From Deltaproteobacteria bacterium (GTDB lineage Bacteria > Desulfobacterota > Syntrophobacteria > Syntrophobacterales > Syntrophobacteraceae): a stretch of DNA of 58,393 nucleotides. The notes below the pieces were generated by a model. It saw only the letters and a program-made list of their open reading frames with translations, did no database searches and was not told the origin of the DNA. Location: assembly GCA_021793275.1 (NCBI GenBank), contig JAJYTC010000007.1, forward strand, positions 1-58,393. Direction: 5' to 3'. Positions 1 to 10,269 of the stretch are shown here, one piece after another. A program made the position numbers and the translations under genes. Numbering within the stretch: position 1 is the first letter of the stretch; each line of letters starts with the position of its first letter.

Positions 1-139
1 ACGCTTGCGTGGGCGGCGGCCAGGGGGTGGCCACGATCATAGAGCGGGCGGACTAAGGGATTTGGGCCGGACGGCAGCCTTTTTTGCCCCGGCCGAAGAT
101 GAAATCGTTTGCGCTCCGCCGAGCGCGAGAGGTGGAATA

Positions 140-1801
140 ATGGAATCCAGACCCTGGCAAAGACATTATGACCACAACGTACCGCTCACGATCCGTTACC
201 CTCGCATCCCGCTCCAAAATTTACTCGATATTCCCTCGGGCAACTTTCCGGACAAAGCGGCCTTCAATTTCTACGGGACCGAAATGACGTTCCGGGAGCT
301 GCGCAGCTCAGTGTGGCGAATGGCGAACGCTCTGGCGAGCCTGGGCGTGCGAAAAGGAGAGCGGGTGGGAATGAATCTGCCCAACTGCCCCCAGTACCTT
401 ATCGCCAACTACGCGGCAATGTGCCTTGGCGCGGTCGTGGTGAACATGAACCCGATGTACACGCCCGCAGAACTGAAGCATGCCGCCGTAAAAACCGGTA
501 TGACGACCCTTTTCACCTTCGATATGGTTCTTCCTGCTATCCGTGAGCTTTGCCGGGAAGTGGACATTGCGCGGGTGATCGTGACAAGGCCCTCGGACTT
601 CATCAACGGGATGCGCCGGAGCACGCGGGAAAGTTTGGAACTGGAACCGGGGTGGCATCATTTCTCGGAGCTTCTGGAGGGTTGCCCGCAGGCCGTGCGG
701 CCAAGGGTCCAGGTGGCCCCCGAGGACCCGTGCATGATCCAGTTCACCGGCGGGACGACCGGCCTGCCCAAGCCGGCTCTTCTGACGCACGCAAACCTCG
801 TGGCGGCTACTTTCCAGTGCAGCCTGTGGGGGGCGGCGACAAGCGGCCTGACGCCGCCCGAGCGACGCAACGTGGTGGCTGCGCTCCCGTTTTTCCACGT
901 ATACGGAAACATCGTCGTGATGAACTGGGCGATTCTTAACTGCGCCACCCAGATCCTGATTCCCCGGTTCCAGATCGACGAGATCGTGGCGACCCTGGCC
1001 AAATTCGGGCAAATCACTTTTTTTCCTGCCGTACCCACTATGATTACGGCGCTGCTCAACCACCCCAGAGGGGAAGAACTGGCGAAAAGGTGGGCGCTTC
1101 TAAACTCGGGAGGTGCGCCCATGCCTCTGGAACTCATCGAGCAGGTGAAGGACATGGGCGTTTCATTTACCGAGGGCTGGGGGATGAGCGAGACAACTTC
1201 CCTTGGGACCGGCAGTCCCATCCTGGGCATGAAGAAAGCGGGCAGCATCGGCGTTCCGTTTCCCGACACGGACATCAGGATCGTGGACGTTAAGGAGGGG
1301 GTCGAAGATGTCAAGCGAGGCGAGCCGGGCGAACTTCTTATAAAAAGCCCGCTGGTCATGAAGGAATATTTCGGCTGCCCGCAGGATACCGCGGAGCAGC
1401 TAAGAGGCGGCTGGCTCAGCACCGGCGATATTGTAGTTCGTGACGAAGACGATTACCTGTTCATCGTGGACCGCAAGAAGGACATGGTGATCGCAGGCGG
1501 ATACAATATCTACCCGAGAGAGATCGACGAAGTGCTCTTCGAGCACCCAAAGGTGCTGGAAGCGGTATCGGTCGGAATCCCGGACGAATACCGGGGAGAG
1601 ACGATCAAAGCTTACGTGGTGCTAAGACCGGGCGAGACTGCCACAGGTGCGGAGATCGTCGATTTTTGCAAAGAACGGCTTGCCGCCTACAAGGTCCCCA
1701 AATCGGTCGAGTTCCGCGAATCGCTTCCGAAGTCCGCTGTGGGGAAGGTGCTTCGCAAAATATTGAGGGATGAAGAGGAAGCCAAAAGAAAACGATCCTG
1801 A
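140..1801 (+). CDS. AMP-dependent acyl-CoA synthetase/ligase (long-chain fatty-acid-CoA ligase type)
   Basis: ORF 5..1801; likely start ATG at 140 (MESRPWQRHY). AMP-binding motif FTGGTTGLPKPALLTH and C-terminal DRKKDMVIAGGYNIYPREIDEVL, PKSAVGKVLRK. Confidence 0.93.
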   Translation: MESRPWQRHYDHNVPLTIRYPRIPLQNLLDIPSGNFPDKAAFNFYGTEMTFRELRSSVWRMANALASLGVRKGERVGMNLPNCPQYLIANYAAMCLGAVVVNMNPMYTPAELKHAAVKTGMTTLFTFDMVLPAIRELCREVDIARVIVTRPSDFINGMRRSTRESLELEPGWHHFSELLEGCPQAVRPRVQVAPEDPCMIQFTGGTTGLPKPALLTHANLVAATFQCSLWGAATSGLTPPERRNVVAALPFFHVYGNIVVMNWAILNCATQILIPRFQIDEIVATLAKFGQITFFPAVPTMITALLNHPRGEELAKRWALLNSGGAPMPLELIEQVKDMGVSFTEGWGMSETTSLGTGSPILGMKKAGSIGVPFPDTDIRIVDVKEGVEDVKRGEPGELLIKSPLVMKEYFGCPQDTAEQLRGGWLSTGDIVVRDEDDYLFIVDRKKDMVIAGGYNIYPREIDEVLFEHPKVLEAVSVGIPDEYRGETIKAYVVLRPGETATGAEIVDFCKERLAAYKVPKSVEFRESLPKSAVGKVLRKILRDEEEAKRKRS

Positions 1802-1847
1802 CCTGGCGGGGGATGGATTTTGGCGCCAACGGCGCCGGCGCGTCCGG

Positions 1848-1871
1848 GTCGCGGCTGGAAGCCGCTCCTAC
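1848..1871. repeat. REP-like repeat GTCGCGGCTGGAAGCCGCTCCTAC (copy 1)
   Basis: Exact 24-nt match to 12964..12987; internal GCGGCT/AGCCGC inverted repeat. Confidence 0.8.
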
Positions 1872-1872
1872 A

Positions 1873-2877
1873 TCAGAAACTTAAGACGACTTTACCTATA
1901 TGGCTGCCGCTTTTCATATAGTGGAGGGCCTCTTTTACTGCATCGAAGGCGAAAACCCGGTCTATGACCGGTTTTATCCGATGGAGTGTCATAACCCTGA
2001 TTACCGCTTCAAACATTTCCCTGGATCCCACATAAATACCCTGCATCCTCACGGATTTGCGAATCGCCGCTGTGGGGCCGGCATCTCCCGAGGCGCCGGT
2101 CAGCACTCCGATGAGACTGATGTGGCCGCCAAGGCGAACCGCCCGCAGGGATTTGGCGAATGTGCCCGCCCCTCCCACCTCGATCACAAGGTCTACACCG
2201 ATTCCGTCGGTCAGTTCGATTACGCGATTTTCCCAATCCGGCACGGCTTTGTAGTTGATCCCGTCGCTTGCCCCCATTTGAATCAACCGCTCAAGTTTGC
2301 AGTCGCTTCCCGAAGTCGCGATAACCCTTGCTCCGGCGGCTTTTGCCAATTGGAGCGCAAAAATCGATACGCCTCCACTGCCCATGGTGAGAACGCTTTG
2401 ACCGCAGGTGATCCCTCCGCTGGTAAGCCCGTTCCAGGCCGTAACTGCTGCGCATGGGAGGGTGGCTGCCTCTTCATAGGAAAAATGCGCGGGGATCGCA
2501 ACAAGGCCGTCCTCATGAAACACCACGAATTCGGCCAGGATCCCGTCGAGTGCACCTCCCAGTGCTGAATTGGCTTTAGCCGCGTCAATCGGACCGGACA
2601 GCCATTTCTGAAAAAAAATTCCGACCACCCTGTCTCCCGGTTTAAAGCGGGTTACTCCCTCGCCTATTTCCACGACCTCTCCGGCCCCATCGGAAAACGG
2701 AATCAGGGGAAGCGAGCGGACGGGATATTTCCCGCTTATGATGAGGAGATCGCGGTAGTTAAGAGACGCGGCTTTCATTTTGACCAATACCTGTCCGAAG
2801 CCGGGCCCGGGTTCACTACCGTCGAACATTTTCATATTGTCAAAGCCGAATTCGGATTCTATGGCATAGTATTTCAT
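1873..2877 (-). CDS. Zn-independent MDR-family NAD(P)H:quinone/alcohol dehydrogenase
   Basis: 334 aa; GroES-like N-terminus (LNYRDLLIISGKYP), VLTMGSGGVSIFALQLAKAAGARVIATSGS Rossmann motif. Confidence 0.88.
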   Translation of the reverse strand: MKYYAIESEFGFDNMKMFDGSEPGPGFGQVLVKMKAASLNYRDLLIISGKYPVRSLPLIPFSDGAGEVVEIGEGVTRFKPGDRVVGIFFQKWLSGPIDAAKANSALGGALDGILAEFVVFHEDGLVAIPAHFSYEEAATLPCAAVTAWNGLTSGGITCGQSVLTMGSGGVSIFALQLAKAAGARVIATSGSDCKLERLIQMGASDGINYKAVPDWENRVIELTDGIGVDLVIEVGGAGTFAKSLRAVRLGGHISLIGVLTGASGDAGPTAAIRKSVRMQGIYVGSREMFEAVIRVMTLHRIKPVIDRVFAFDAVKEALHYMKSGSHIGKVVLSF

Positions 2878-2890
2878 GGTCGACTCCAGC

Positions 2891-3514
2891 TCAAAGAGAG
2901 GCGGATTCGTTGGAGATTGCCCAGCAGTTCAGGAGGAGTTCAGAGTCCAAGACTTCGCCGAAGAATAAATCGATATTTTTCAGCGACGCCTCTTTTGCCT
3001 CCAGGCTGCTTCCCTCCGTTAGATCTCGCGGCACAACTACGTGATAATCTCTAATGAAAGCGTCTCTTGCCGCCGCCTCCACACATACATTGGTTGCAAC
3101 TCCGGTGAGGATCACAGTTTTTGTGGCGCTCGACCTCAGGTATTGATCGAGATAAGTGGCAAAAAAGGCCGAGTAGGAGTATTTGGGAATAATAATTTCG
3201 TCTTCCAGCGGAACAATCTCGAAGAATTCGGAATAGGAAGGATCGTAGAGCCTTTTTATGCCGAGGCGGCCGTATTGTTCCCTATTCGCCTCCGATCTGA
3301 GTTCGACGATTTTGGTCATTTTTATATGAACGATTCGCGAGAGGACTTTTCTGGCCCCATCAAGGAAGGTGTTCAGACGGGGTGCAAGAAGCCTCGCCGG
3401 CATCGTATCGAATCCGCGCCGGTCGAAGCTTCCCCCCTCACAGCAATAGTCCTTTTGCATATCTATGACGAGAAGAGCCGTCCAGTGGGGTTTAACCTTT
3501 TCGGCCAAAGTCAT
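2891..3514 (-). CDS. Isochorismatase-family cysteine hydrolase
   Basis: 207 aa; LLVIDMQKDYC ... VILTGVATNVCVEAAARDAFIRDYHVVVPRD typical motifs. Confidence 0.87.
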   Translation of the reverse strand: MTLAEKVKPHWTALLVIDMQKDYCCEGGSFDRRGFDTMPARLLAPRLNTFLDGARKVLSRIVHIKMTKIVELRSEANREQYGRLGIKRLYDPSYSEFFEIVPLEDEIIIPKYSYSAFFATYLDQYLRSSATKTVILTGVATNVCVEAAARDAFIRDYHVVVPRDLTEGSSLEAKEASLKNIDLFFGEVLDSELLLNCWAISNESASL

Positions 3515-3582
3515 TTTCTCTCCATTATGCGTATTTCAAAAACCGGCGGCAGGGAGACAGGCTCCCTAACCGCCGCAGGCCG

Positions 3583-5265
3583 TTATTTGTCAAGAATATA
3601 GACAACTCCGAGATCGCCGTTAACACGGATTCGCTGACCTGTCTTGACTTTCTGCGTGCCCTCTACGCAACCCGAAACGCATGGAATCCCGAACTCCCTC
3701 GCCATAATGATCGGATGAGACACGAAGCCGCCTCCGTCGCTCACAACTCCCGAAATTACACTGAAAACCACCGTCCATGCCGCAGAGGTCCCCGGCGCCA
3801 CCAGAATTTCACCGGGTTGGACCTGGAAGAGATCCTCGGACCTCATGATCACCCTTGCTACACCGTCGACGATGCCGGGCGCCGAGGCCGCGCCGTAGAG
3901 GTCCGCTTTGAGCTCCTCTCTTACGATGGGAAGCTGTGTGGAGACTGTGAGAGTGGGATCGCTTCGCAGTACGAGCTGGGCTTTGCTTATGTCCCCATAA
4001 AACGGGGCCGGTTCGATTTCGAGGTTCTTGTTGTGCTGTTGTTTGCGCGGTTCCACATAGTGGCGCAGGTTCACCCTGCCCAAAGGTATGGCCGCCTTTC
4101 GTATTTCATTTGGATGCAGGTAATGGATATCTTCAGGGTCGTCGATAGAGCCGGCCTCGGCGAAGCGTCTGCCGAATTCGGTCAGAATCCACCTGCCCAT
4201 CGCGCCGACGTAGAAGTCACAATAATAGCCGTGGTCTTCGCTCCAGTAAGCCGCTTTCTGAGCGCCCTTCATAAGGAGCGCGAAAGCCTCTCTTTGCGCC
4301 TCCGGCACTTTGGTCAGGATTTCCTTTTCCGCCTCCTGTCTTGCCTTGCTCACACGCTCCCGGTTGGCGTCAAACGGGAAGACCTCTTCGGACATCATGA
4401 ACTTTATGCGCGCTATCCCGATACTTGGCTTCTCAAGCCAGGTAGGATAATCGTATGCATGCATCCGGTCGGCTCTCCAGCCGTGTTCGAGCAGGAATTC
4501 GTGGTATGCGTCCGCCCACTTCCTTCCTGCCTCGCTTTCCTTGAGCTTTTCGATGACAGCGGCATCATCATTGTCCTTGAAGACCTGTTCGAGACCCGAA
4601 TCCACCGCCATCCTGCCCAGTTTCCAGAGCCCCCGGGTAAAAGTGATGTCCATTGCTTCGAATCCGGACATCAGGGTGTGGAAATTCGGGTCGATGCTTG
4701 CTTCGATCCCGAATAACGAATGCCACATCTCCTGAAACATGCCGCTTATGTAGTAGGCGGCCATGAGCATGATGAAATGGGTCTCGCCTTCTTTTCTATT
4801 CATGACGAACGCGAAATCGAGAAAAAAGGAGAGGAGTTCATGGTTGCTTAGCTTTCGGATGTCGTTCCACTCTTTTAGCCCGCGCGACTCTTTTGCCGCC
4901 TTGTAGGTGTTAAGCAAGTCGGTTTTCAAGGCGTCCCAGACGCCATCGAAATTTTCGAGAAACGGCTTGATTTTTTCCCGAAAAATGGGTTCACGGGCCT
5001 TGGCTTCCTCGGGTGTGGTGCGAATGGCGGTGATGTAGGGATAACCGTTTACGAACCGCGAATCCCAGCCGTGGGTGGAAGGCAGGCAAAGAGTTTCCGC
5101 CCCATAACGGACGCCATGGTAATACCAATACCAGCCTATACCCATGTAGGTCGGCTTCATGGGCGGCCTTCCATGGACCACGTCGCACAGGAGCACATCG
5201 TACTCCTTCGGGTCTTTCTCATCATCAAACTCGTAGAAACTAAGTCCATATGCATCGTGTAACAT
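3583..5265 (-). CDS. PEP-utilizing (swiveling phosphohistidine domain) protein; phenylphosphate synthase alpha/PEP synthase C-terminal-like
   Basis: 560 aa; C-terminus APGIVDGVARVI...LVAPGTSAAWTVVFSVISGVVSDGGGFVSHPIIMAREFGIPCVSG, the PEP-utilizer mobile domain with conserved His. Confidence 0.82.
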   Translation of the reverse strand: MLHDAYGLSFYEFDDEKDPKEYDVLLCDVVHGRPPMKPTYMGIGWYWYYHGVRYGAETLCLPSTHGWDSRFVNGYPYITAIRTTPEEAKAREPIFREKIKPFLENFDGVWDALKTDLLNTYKAAKESRGLKEWNDIRKLSNHELLSFFLDFAFVMNRKEGETHFIMLMAAYYISGMFQEMWHSLFGIEASIDPNFHTLMSGFEAMDITFTRGLWKLGRMAVDSGLEQVFKDNDDAAVIEKLKESEAGRKWADAYHEFLLEHGWRADRMHAYDYPTWLEKPSIGIARIKFMMSEEVFPFDANRERVSKARQEAEKEILTKVPEAQREAFALLMKGAQKAAYWSEDHGYYCDFYVGAMGRWILTEFGRRFAEAGSIDDPEDIHYLHPNEIRKAAIPLGRVNLRHYVEPRKQQHNKNLEIEPAPFYGDISKAQLVLRSDPTLTVSTQLPIVREELKADLYGAASAPGIVDGVARVIMRSEDLFQVQPGEILVAPGTSAAWTVVFSVISGVVSDGGGFVSHPIIMAREFGIPCVSGCVEGTQKVKTGQRIRVNGDLGVVYILDK

Positions 5266-5339
5266 AGGCGCTCCTCTCTTTGCCGCCGTACATGTTTAAT
5301 TGCCTCCGAATCCGGCCGTCATACCTATCCGCAGGCCCA

Positions 5340-6383
5340 TCAACAACTGAACCTTCCAACCATCATATTGATTACCTGATCCAGCGGATCCGCTTTCTTA
5401 GCAATGACCTCCGGACGCGTCTGCAAAAGGACAACGCTTTCCGGATGCGCCCGGCCGTGCTCGACCGCCCATTCGGTATCCTGCGGCACGCCGAAGCGCT
5501 TTTCGAGGACTTTTCCCAACCTGGCAATTTCAACGATTTCTTCATCGGTGAGGCAAAAGGTCTCCTTCTGGTCGCAAGGGGTCTGTTCTTCGACGATACC
5601 CCTGTCGCAGCATTTTACAATCCGGCCTTTGCCGCCAAGTTTTTTGTCCAAAATCTCCAGATTATCTTTTCGAAGGATAAACATATCCGGCACGGCCTCA
5701 CCGCCGACGACACTTTCTCCCAACCCCCAGTTGGCTTCGATGATCATCTTCGAGTGATCGCCCGTATTGGGATCAGCGGTGAAGAGCACTCCGGCCGCCC
5801 TGGCATCGACCATTCTGAGGACGGCCACACCGATGGGGTCACTGTGCAGAGGCAGTCCAAGCCGCTTTCTGGCTGCCAGAGACCTGGGGTTGAATGCGCT
5901 CGACCAGACCTTTTTTATGAAGTCGAGCACATCGGATTCCCCTTTGACATTGAGGTGTGTCTCATACTGTCCGGGATGGCTTTTTGCCCCGGCGGACCTG
6001 GTGGAAACAGCCACATCAGGGGTGTTGCACCTTTCGCAGAGCCTCCGATAGCAGGATAAGACGGCATTTTTCATCTCTTCGGGCATTTCCTTCGAGTCCA
6101 CCACGCTCCGCAGATGGGCGCTTACTTCGTTCAACGCCTCTACACCGTCAAGGTCCCGTTCGGCCTTGTCCAGGTAATCTTTTATCTCGTCCATCGCGCC
6201 GGAAAGAGTCATGAAGTCCGTGCATGCCTTAAGAGAGAGAGCGAAACCGGGCGGCACGCGCAAGCCCATGCAGGTCATCTCGCCAAGGTTGGCGCATTTT
6301 TTACCGACAAGATCGTTTGCTCCGTGTCCCAATTCCTCAAGCCAATATATCCAGTTATTCATTGCCCTCTCCTTTCCTAACAA
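5340..6383 (-). CDS. PEP/pyruvate-binding (ATP-grasp) domain protein; phenylphosphate synthase beta/PEP synthase N-terminal-like
   Basis: 347 aa; GKKCANLGEMTCMGLRVPPGFAL, STRSAGAKSHPGQYETHLNVKG, ANWGLGESVVGGEAVPD, VLLQTRPEV. Confidence 0.85.
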   Translation of the reverse strand: MLGKERAMNNWIYWLEELGHGANDLVGKKCANLGEMTCMGLRVPPGFALSLKACTDFMTLSGAMDEIKDYLDKAERDLDGVEALNEVSAHLRSVVDSKEMPEEMKNAVLSCYRRLCERCNTPDVAVSTRSAGAKSHPGQYETHLNVKGESDVLDFIKKVWSSAFNPRSLAARKRLGLPLHSDPIGVAVLRMVDARAAGVLFTADPNTGDHSKMIIEANWGLGESVVGGEAVPDMFILRKDNLEILDKKLGGKGRIVKCCDRGIVEEQTPCDQKETFCLTDEEIVEIARLGKVLEKRFGVPQDTEWAVEHGRAHPESVVLLQTRPEVIAKKADPLDQVINMMVGRFSC

Positions 6384-7036
6384 ATGAAGACGATCCCGAC
6401 GGACAAAGCCCTGGGGACCGCTTTGGGGTCAACACTCCTGTAGATCGGATAGATGTCCCATCCGACCTTTGTCACGAGGCGATAGACATCGATTCCCATG
6501 CTTTCCATCGAAGGGCGGGATTGAAGCGGATAGGGGCACTTGTCACCGTCGAGGACCAAGCATTTTGGAAGGCCGCACAGCGCCTTCATGCAGCTCACCT
6601 GTGAAAGCCCCATGGCGAAGTAATAGCCGTTTCCCATCGCAATGGTTTCGAGCCTTGCAGCCGTTTCCATCGATTTTCTTGCCCAGGATTTTACGGCTTC
6701 CCGTTCCAGGGAGCGGTCCGAAAACTCTTCGGGAGGAATCACGTCGAAGGCGAAAAGGATCGCCTTGGAGTACCGGCTGAAAGCTTTACGGACGAGGTCG
6801 AGGGAGGGGCCGTTGGGCGGGCAGGAAAGGTTCTTATTATAGTAGGGGCACATAGGGATCGCGCATTTGAGCGGGACCCTCTCATCGACATCCACCCAGG
6901 CTGCATCGATGATCTCAGCCATTGTCGCCCCAAGGTCAAAAGTCTGCTGCTTGAAATTTATAAGATCACGCTCCAGCACATCATCGGGTGTCTCGAGCGC
7001 AATTTTCCTGGAAAGACCGAGCTTGTTTTTTTGCAC
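6377..7036 (-). CDS. DUF2284-type predicted metal-binding protein
   Basis: 219 aa; Cys-rich KCAIPMCPYYNKNLSCPPNGPSLD and CGLPKCLVLDGDKCPYPLQSRPSMESMGIDV. Confidence 0.75.
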   Translation of the reverse strand: MQKNKLGLSRKIALETPDDVLERDLINFKQQTFDLGATMAEIIDAAWVDVDERVPLKCAIPMCPYYNKNLSCPPNGPSLDLVRKAFSRYSKAILFAFDVIPPEEFSDRSLEREAVKSWARKSMETAARLETIAMGNGYYFAMGLSQVSCMKALCGLPKCLVLDGDKCPYPLQSRPSMESMGIDVYRLVTKVGWDIYPIYRSVDPKAVPRALSVGIVFIC

Positions 7037-7380
7037 CGGATCACCTTACTTTCTGTCGGGTGCCCTGATTCGCTTTGTTGCGAATCGACCGGGCGGTACA
7101 GACGCAAATACGGTTTCCTTATTTGAGCAAAATCAAACAAACGGCATTTCGTTATCGTGCAACGGTGCTCTGGATGGCTCACGGCAGACTGAGAGTGGAA
7201 ACAGGCGAGCATGGAATAGAGAGGGAAGCGGGTTTGAGCGAGAGGGGCGGATAGAAAAACCCAGTGTAAAATACAGCCTACATCAAACAAAACAAGATAA
7301 AAACAGCGATTTGTTTATGAAATTATAAACGAGCCGCTAAAATCGATCCGCTTTGCGCACCTATAAACGGCGCAGGTAAA

Positions 7381-8637
7381 TCACGGGCGCGCTCCGTCTT
7401 TTTTCCGGAAACCCATCATGGCATCCAGGCTTTTGACAATGGCTCGAGCGGTTTTTAACTCTTCGAGGTTCGCATCGACTTCTTCGATTTCGACCGGTTT
7501 TTTAAGGTGCCTTTTGAGTTCTTCAACAAAACGAGCATCTTCTTCGGGATTATGAAGAATGCTTCCGGGACCGTCAAGCGAGGACCACCCCTTTAAAGGT
7601 ATGATCAATTTGAGAGGCCCTTTCGCCTGATTGATTTTTTCCGCGTAAAGCTTTGCTCCCACAAGCATCTCGTCTAGAGGGAAACGCGCCATGGCCCTCA
7701 TTTCATCGATCTGGAGCACCTTGCCCGAGGCCACGTATTTTTCTCTGTTGAACCTGGTGGGACCGGCCCCTGTAATGTTAAAACAGCATGGCGCCCAGAC
7801 CTGTGGAATGCCCCTTTCCCCTGCGGCGTCAAGCCTTGTCATATCGGCCGCCCTGTTGCCTTTGAATCTGGCTTCGATGAGGCCTGCCGGGACTATTTCC
7901 ACGACGCCGTCGAAGAAGCCCTGGGAGATCAGGTTGTCCATGGCGCGGTCGCTGGTTCCCTGCGCGTGGAAAGGAAATACGTGGTAGCCCTTTTCTTGAA
8001 GACTATCTTCGACGTATTTCGCGCATTGGTCGGAAAAACCCACTTCGGTAACGGCGATCGAGGGATAGGGAAGTTTCAGCACCTTATGGTCGGCGGCACA
8101 TTCAACCATGCCCGAAATGGCCCCTGCAACCTGGTCGATGCTGTTTTTGACCAAATCGTTTGTGCCGGCGACTTCCATGATCAACTGCATTATCGACAGA
8201 TCGGTAGCTCCGAACCAGGTTGACACGTATACCGGCATGGCTGCGGGAGTGGCGATGACCTTGGGAATTCCGAAGGGAAGCTTTGACATGACCCGTGAGC
8301 CGATAAGCGCCATGGTCGAGCCGCCAAGCGCGACAATGCCGTGAAGACTGTTCCCGGACAAAAGCTCAAGCGCTTTTTGCAGCGCCCCGGCACTCATTAT
8401 ATTTGTCACGGTCAGGCGGTCTTTGGACGATGTCAGTTCCTCGATTTTTTTACCTAACAGCCCTACAATTTCCCCGGGGGAAATATCGGCCTTGAACCGG
8501 GAGCCGCCCGCCATGCTGAGATCCATGAGGACGGCTTCCTGACCACGGGATACAATCTTCTCCCTGAGGAGCTGGAGCTGTTCCCCTTTGGTATCCATCG
8601 TTCCAAGGATTACTATCTTTTTACCCATTGACGACAT
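7381..8637 (-). CDS. UPF0261 / Tm-1-like ATP-binding family protein
   Basis: 418 aa; N-terminus KIVILGTMDTKGEQLQLLREKI and GIVALGGSTMALIGSRVMSKLPFGIPKVIATPAA. Confidence 0.85.
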   Translation of the reverse strand: MSSMGKKIVILGTMDTKGEQLQLLREKIVSRGQEAVLMDLSMAGGSRFKADISPGEIVGLLGKKIEELTSSKDRLTVTNIMSAGALQKALELLSGNSLHGIVALGGSTMALIGSRVMSKLPFGIPKVIATPAAMPVYVSTWFGATDLSIMQLIMEVAGTNDLVKNSIDQVAGAISGMVECAADHKVLKLPYPSIAVTEVGFSDQCAKYVEDSLQEKGYHVFPFHAQGTSDRAMDNLISQGFFDGVVEIVPAGLIEARFKGNRAADMTRLDAAGERGIPQVWAPCCFNITGAGPTRFNREKYVASGKVLQIDEMRAMARFPLDEMLVGAKLYAEKINQAKGPLKLIIPLKGWSSLDGPGSILHNPEEDARFVEELKRHLKKPVEIEEVDANLEELKTARAIVKSLDAMMGFRKKDGARP

Positions 8638-8638
8638 C

Positions 8639-10231
8639 CTATCTCGTCACGCGGATCCCCGCCTTTTCCCGGTCCCAGGTGTTGGGTGTAATTCCCGCCT
8701 GTTTCAGAATATATTTTTGGGTCCTTTCGGTCGGGGTTTTGGGAAGGCATTCCAGGAACTCCACGAAGCGAGGCACGGCAAAATAGGGCATTCGCTCGAC
8801 GGAGTACTCGATCAGCTCTTCAGGGGTAAGGGTCTCGCCGGGCTTTAGCACAACGCAGATTTTAACTTCGTCTTCCGCAAGCTCGGACTGGACGGCGACA
8901 GCGGCCGATTCAAGGACTTTCGGATGGGTATTTACCGCTCTTTCGACTTCGAAGGAGGAAATGTTTTCTCCTCTTCTGCGCAGGGCATCCTTTTTCCTGT
9001 CCACGAAATAGAAGTACCCGTCGGCATCTTTTTTGGCGAGATCCCCGGTATGAAACCACAGGTTCCGGAAGGCTTCGAGCGTTTTTTCGGGCATTTTATA
9101 ATACTCGGACATCATGATAAACGGCTCGCGCGGACGAAACACGATTTCGCCTATCTCCCCAACGGGGACTTCCTTGTCGCTGTCGTCAAAGAGCTTTATC
9201 TCGTATACGTCCATGGGTTTTCCGCACGAACCCTTTCGCCTGTCGTCGGGCATGACATGGATGGGGATACCTATTTCGGTCATGCCGAAACCTTCCAGGC
9301 ATTTAATGCCGAATCTTTTTTCGACTTCATCCATGATGGCCGGCGGGCATCCCGCCCCCAGCGCGATTCGCGCCGGATTGTCGGCATCACTCTTCTTTTC
9401 GGGCTGCTTGGCCAGAATCGGAATCACGGCCCCGAGATAATTGAACTGCGTAGCTCCGTAATAGCGGATCTCATCCCAGAAATTGGATGCGCTGAAGCGG
9501 TCGAGAAGCACCATCTGCGCTCCCGCCACCATGGCGGTGAGGGTGGTGAGGACCTGGGCGTTGATATGATAGAGCGGCAAAAAGGTGAGAAATATGTCAT
9601 CTTCTCTGCCGTCGCGATGCTCAAGCATTTTTTTAGCAACAACCATCCAGAAATTGTGACAGCCAAGGGCGCCTTTGGAAACACCGGTGGTTCCGGAGGT
9701 ATAGATGATACTGACAGGATCCCAGGGATGGACGTCAACACCGCATGGGAGATCGGAGCTTTTGAAAAACTCGTCGAAACCTGTAATCGGTATTCGCAGA
9801 TCCGCCGCCTCTTTTTTCAACTCCCCAAGGACTATTATCTTTTCCAGTTTTTTAAGAGAGTCCTCGATCAGCTTTACACGATCGAGGTATTCAGCAGAAA
9901 TCACGAGGATTTTAGAATCCGACTGGTCCACGACGTGCCGAAGGAACTCGCCTTTATAGGAGGTATTGACGGGGACCTCGACCCCTCCGCATTTCGCCAG
10001 CCCCAACCAGAGATAGATGAATTCCGGGCAGTTCGGCAGCATGATGCTCACCTTGTCGCCTTTGGCTATACCCAGGTCGATAAATGCATTGGCACAGCGA
10101 TTGGAGAGGCGGTCGATCTCTTCGTAAGTAACACTCAGATCCTTAAAGCGGAGAAAGACCTTTTTCGGGTTTTTTCTTACCCTGTCGGCAAGCAGTTGAC
10201 CCAAGACTCTCGGCACTGACATGTTTTTCAT
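8639..10231 (-). CDS. AMP-dependent acyl-CoA synthetase/ligase
   Basis: ORF 8639..10306; probable start MKNMSVPRVLG at 10231. IIYTSGTTGVSKGALGCH, DRKKDALRRRGENISSFEVE. Confidence 0.92.
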   Translation of the reverse strand: MKNMSVPRVLGQLLADRVRKNPKKVFLRFKDLSVTYEEIDRLSNRCANAFIDLGIAKGDKVSIMLPNCPEFIYLWLGLAKCGGVEVPVNTSYKGEFLRHVVDQSDSKILVISAEYLDRVKLIEDSLKKLEKIIVLGELKKEAADLRIPITGFDEFFKSSDLPCGVDVHPWDPVSIIYTSGTTGVSKGALGCHNFWMVVAKKMLEHRDGREDDIFLTFLPLYHINAQVLTTLTAMVAGAQMVLLDRFSASNFWDEIRYYGATQFNYLGAVIPILAKQPEKKSDADNPARIALGAGCPPAIMDEVEKRFGIKCLEGFGMTEIGIPIHVMPDDRRKGSCGKPMDVYEIKLFDDSDKEVPVGEIGEIVFRPREPFIMMSEYYKMPEKTLEAFRNLWFHTGDLAKKDADGYFYFVDRKKDALRRRGENISSFEVERAVNTHPKVLESAAVAVQSELAEDEVKICVVLKPGETLTPEELIEYSVERMPYFAVPRFVEFLECLPKTPTERTQKYILKQAGITPNTWDREKAGIRVTR

Positions 10232-10269
10232 TGCTTTTTCTCCCTTAAACGATCTTGTCCGTTCTCCGG

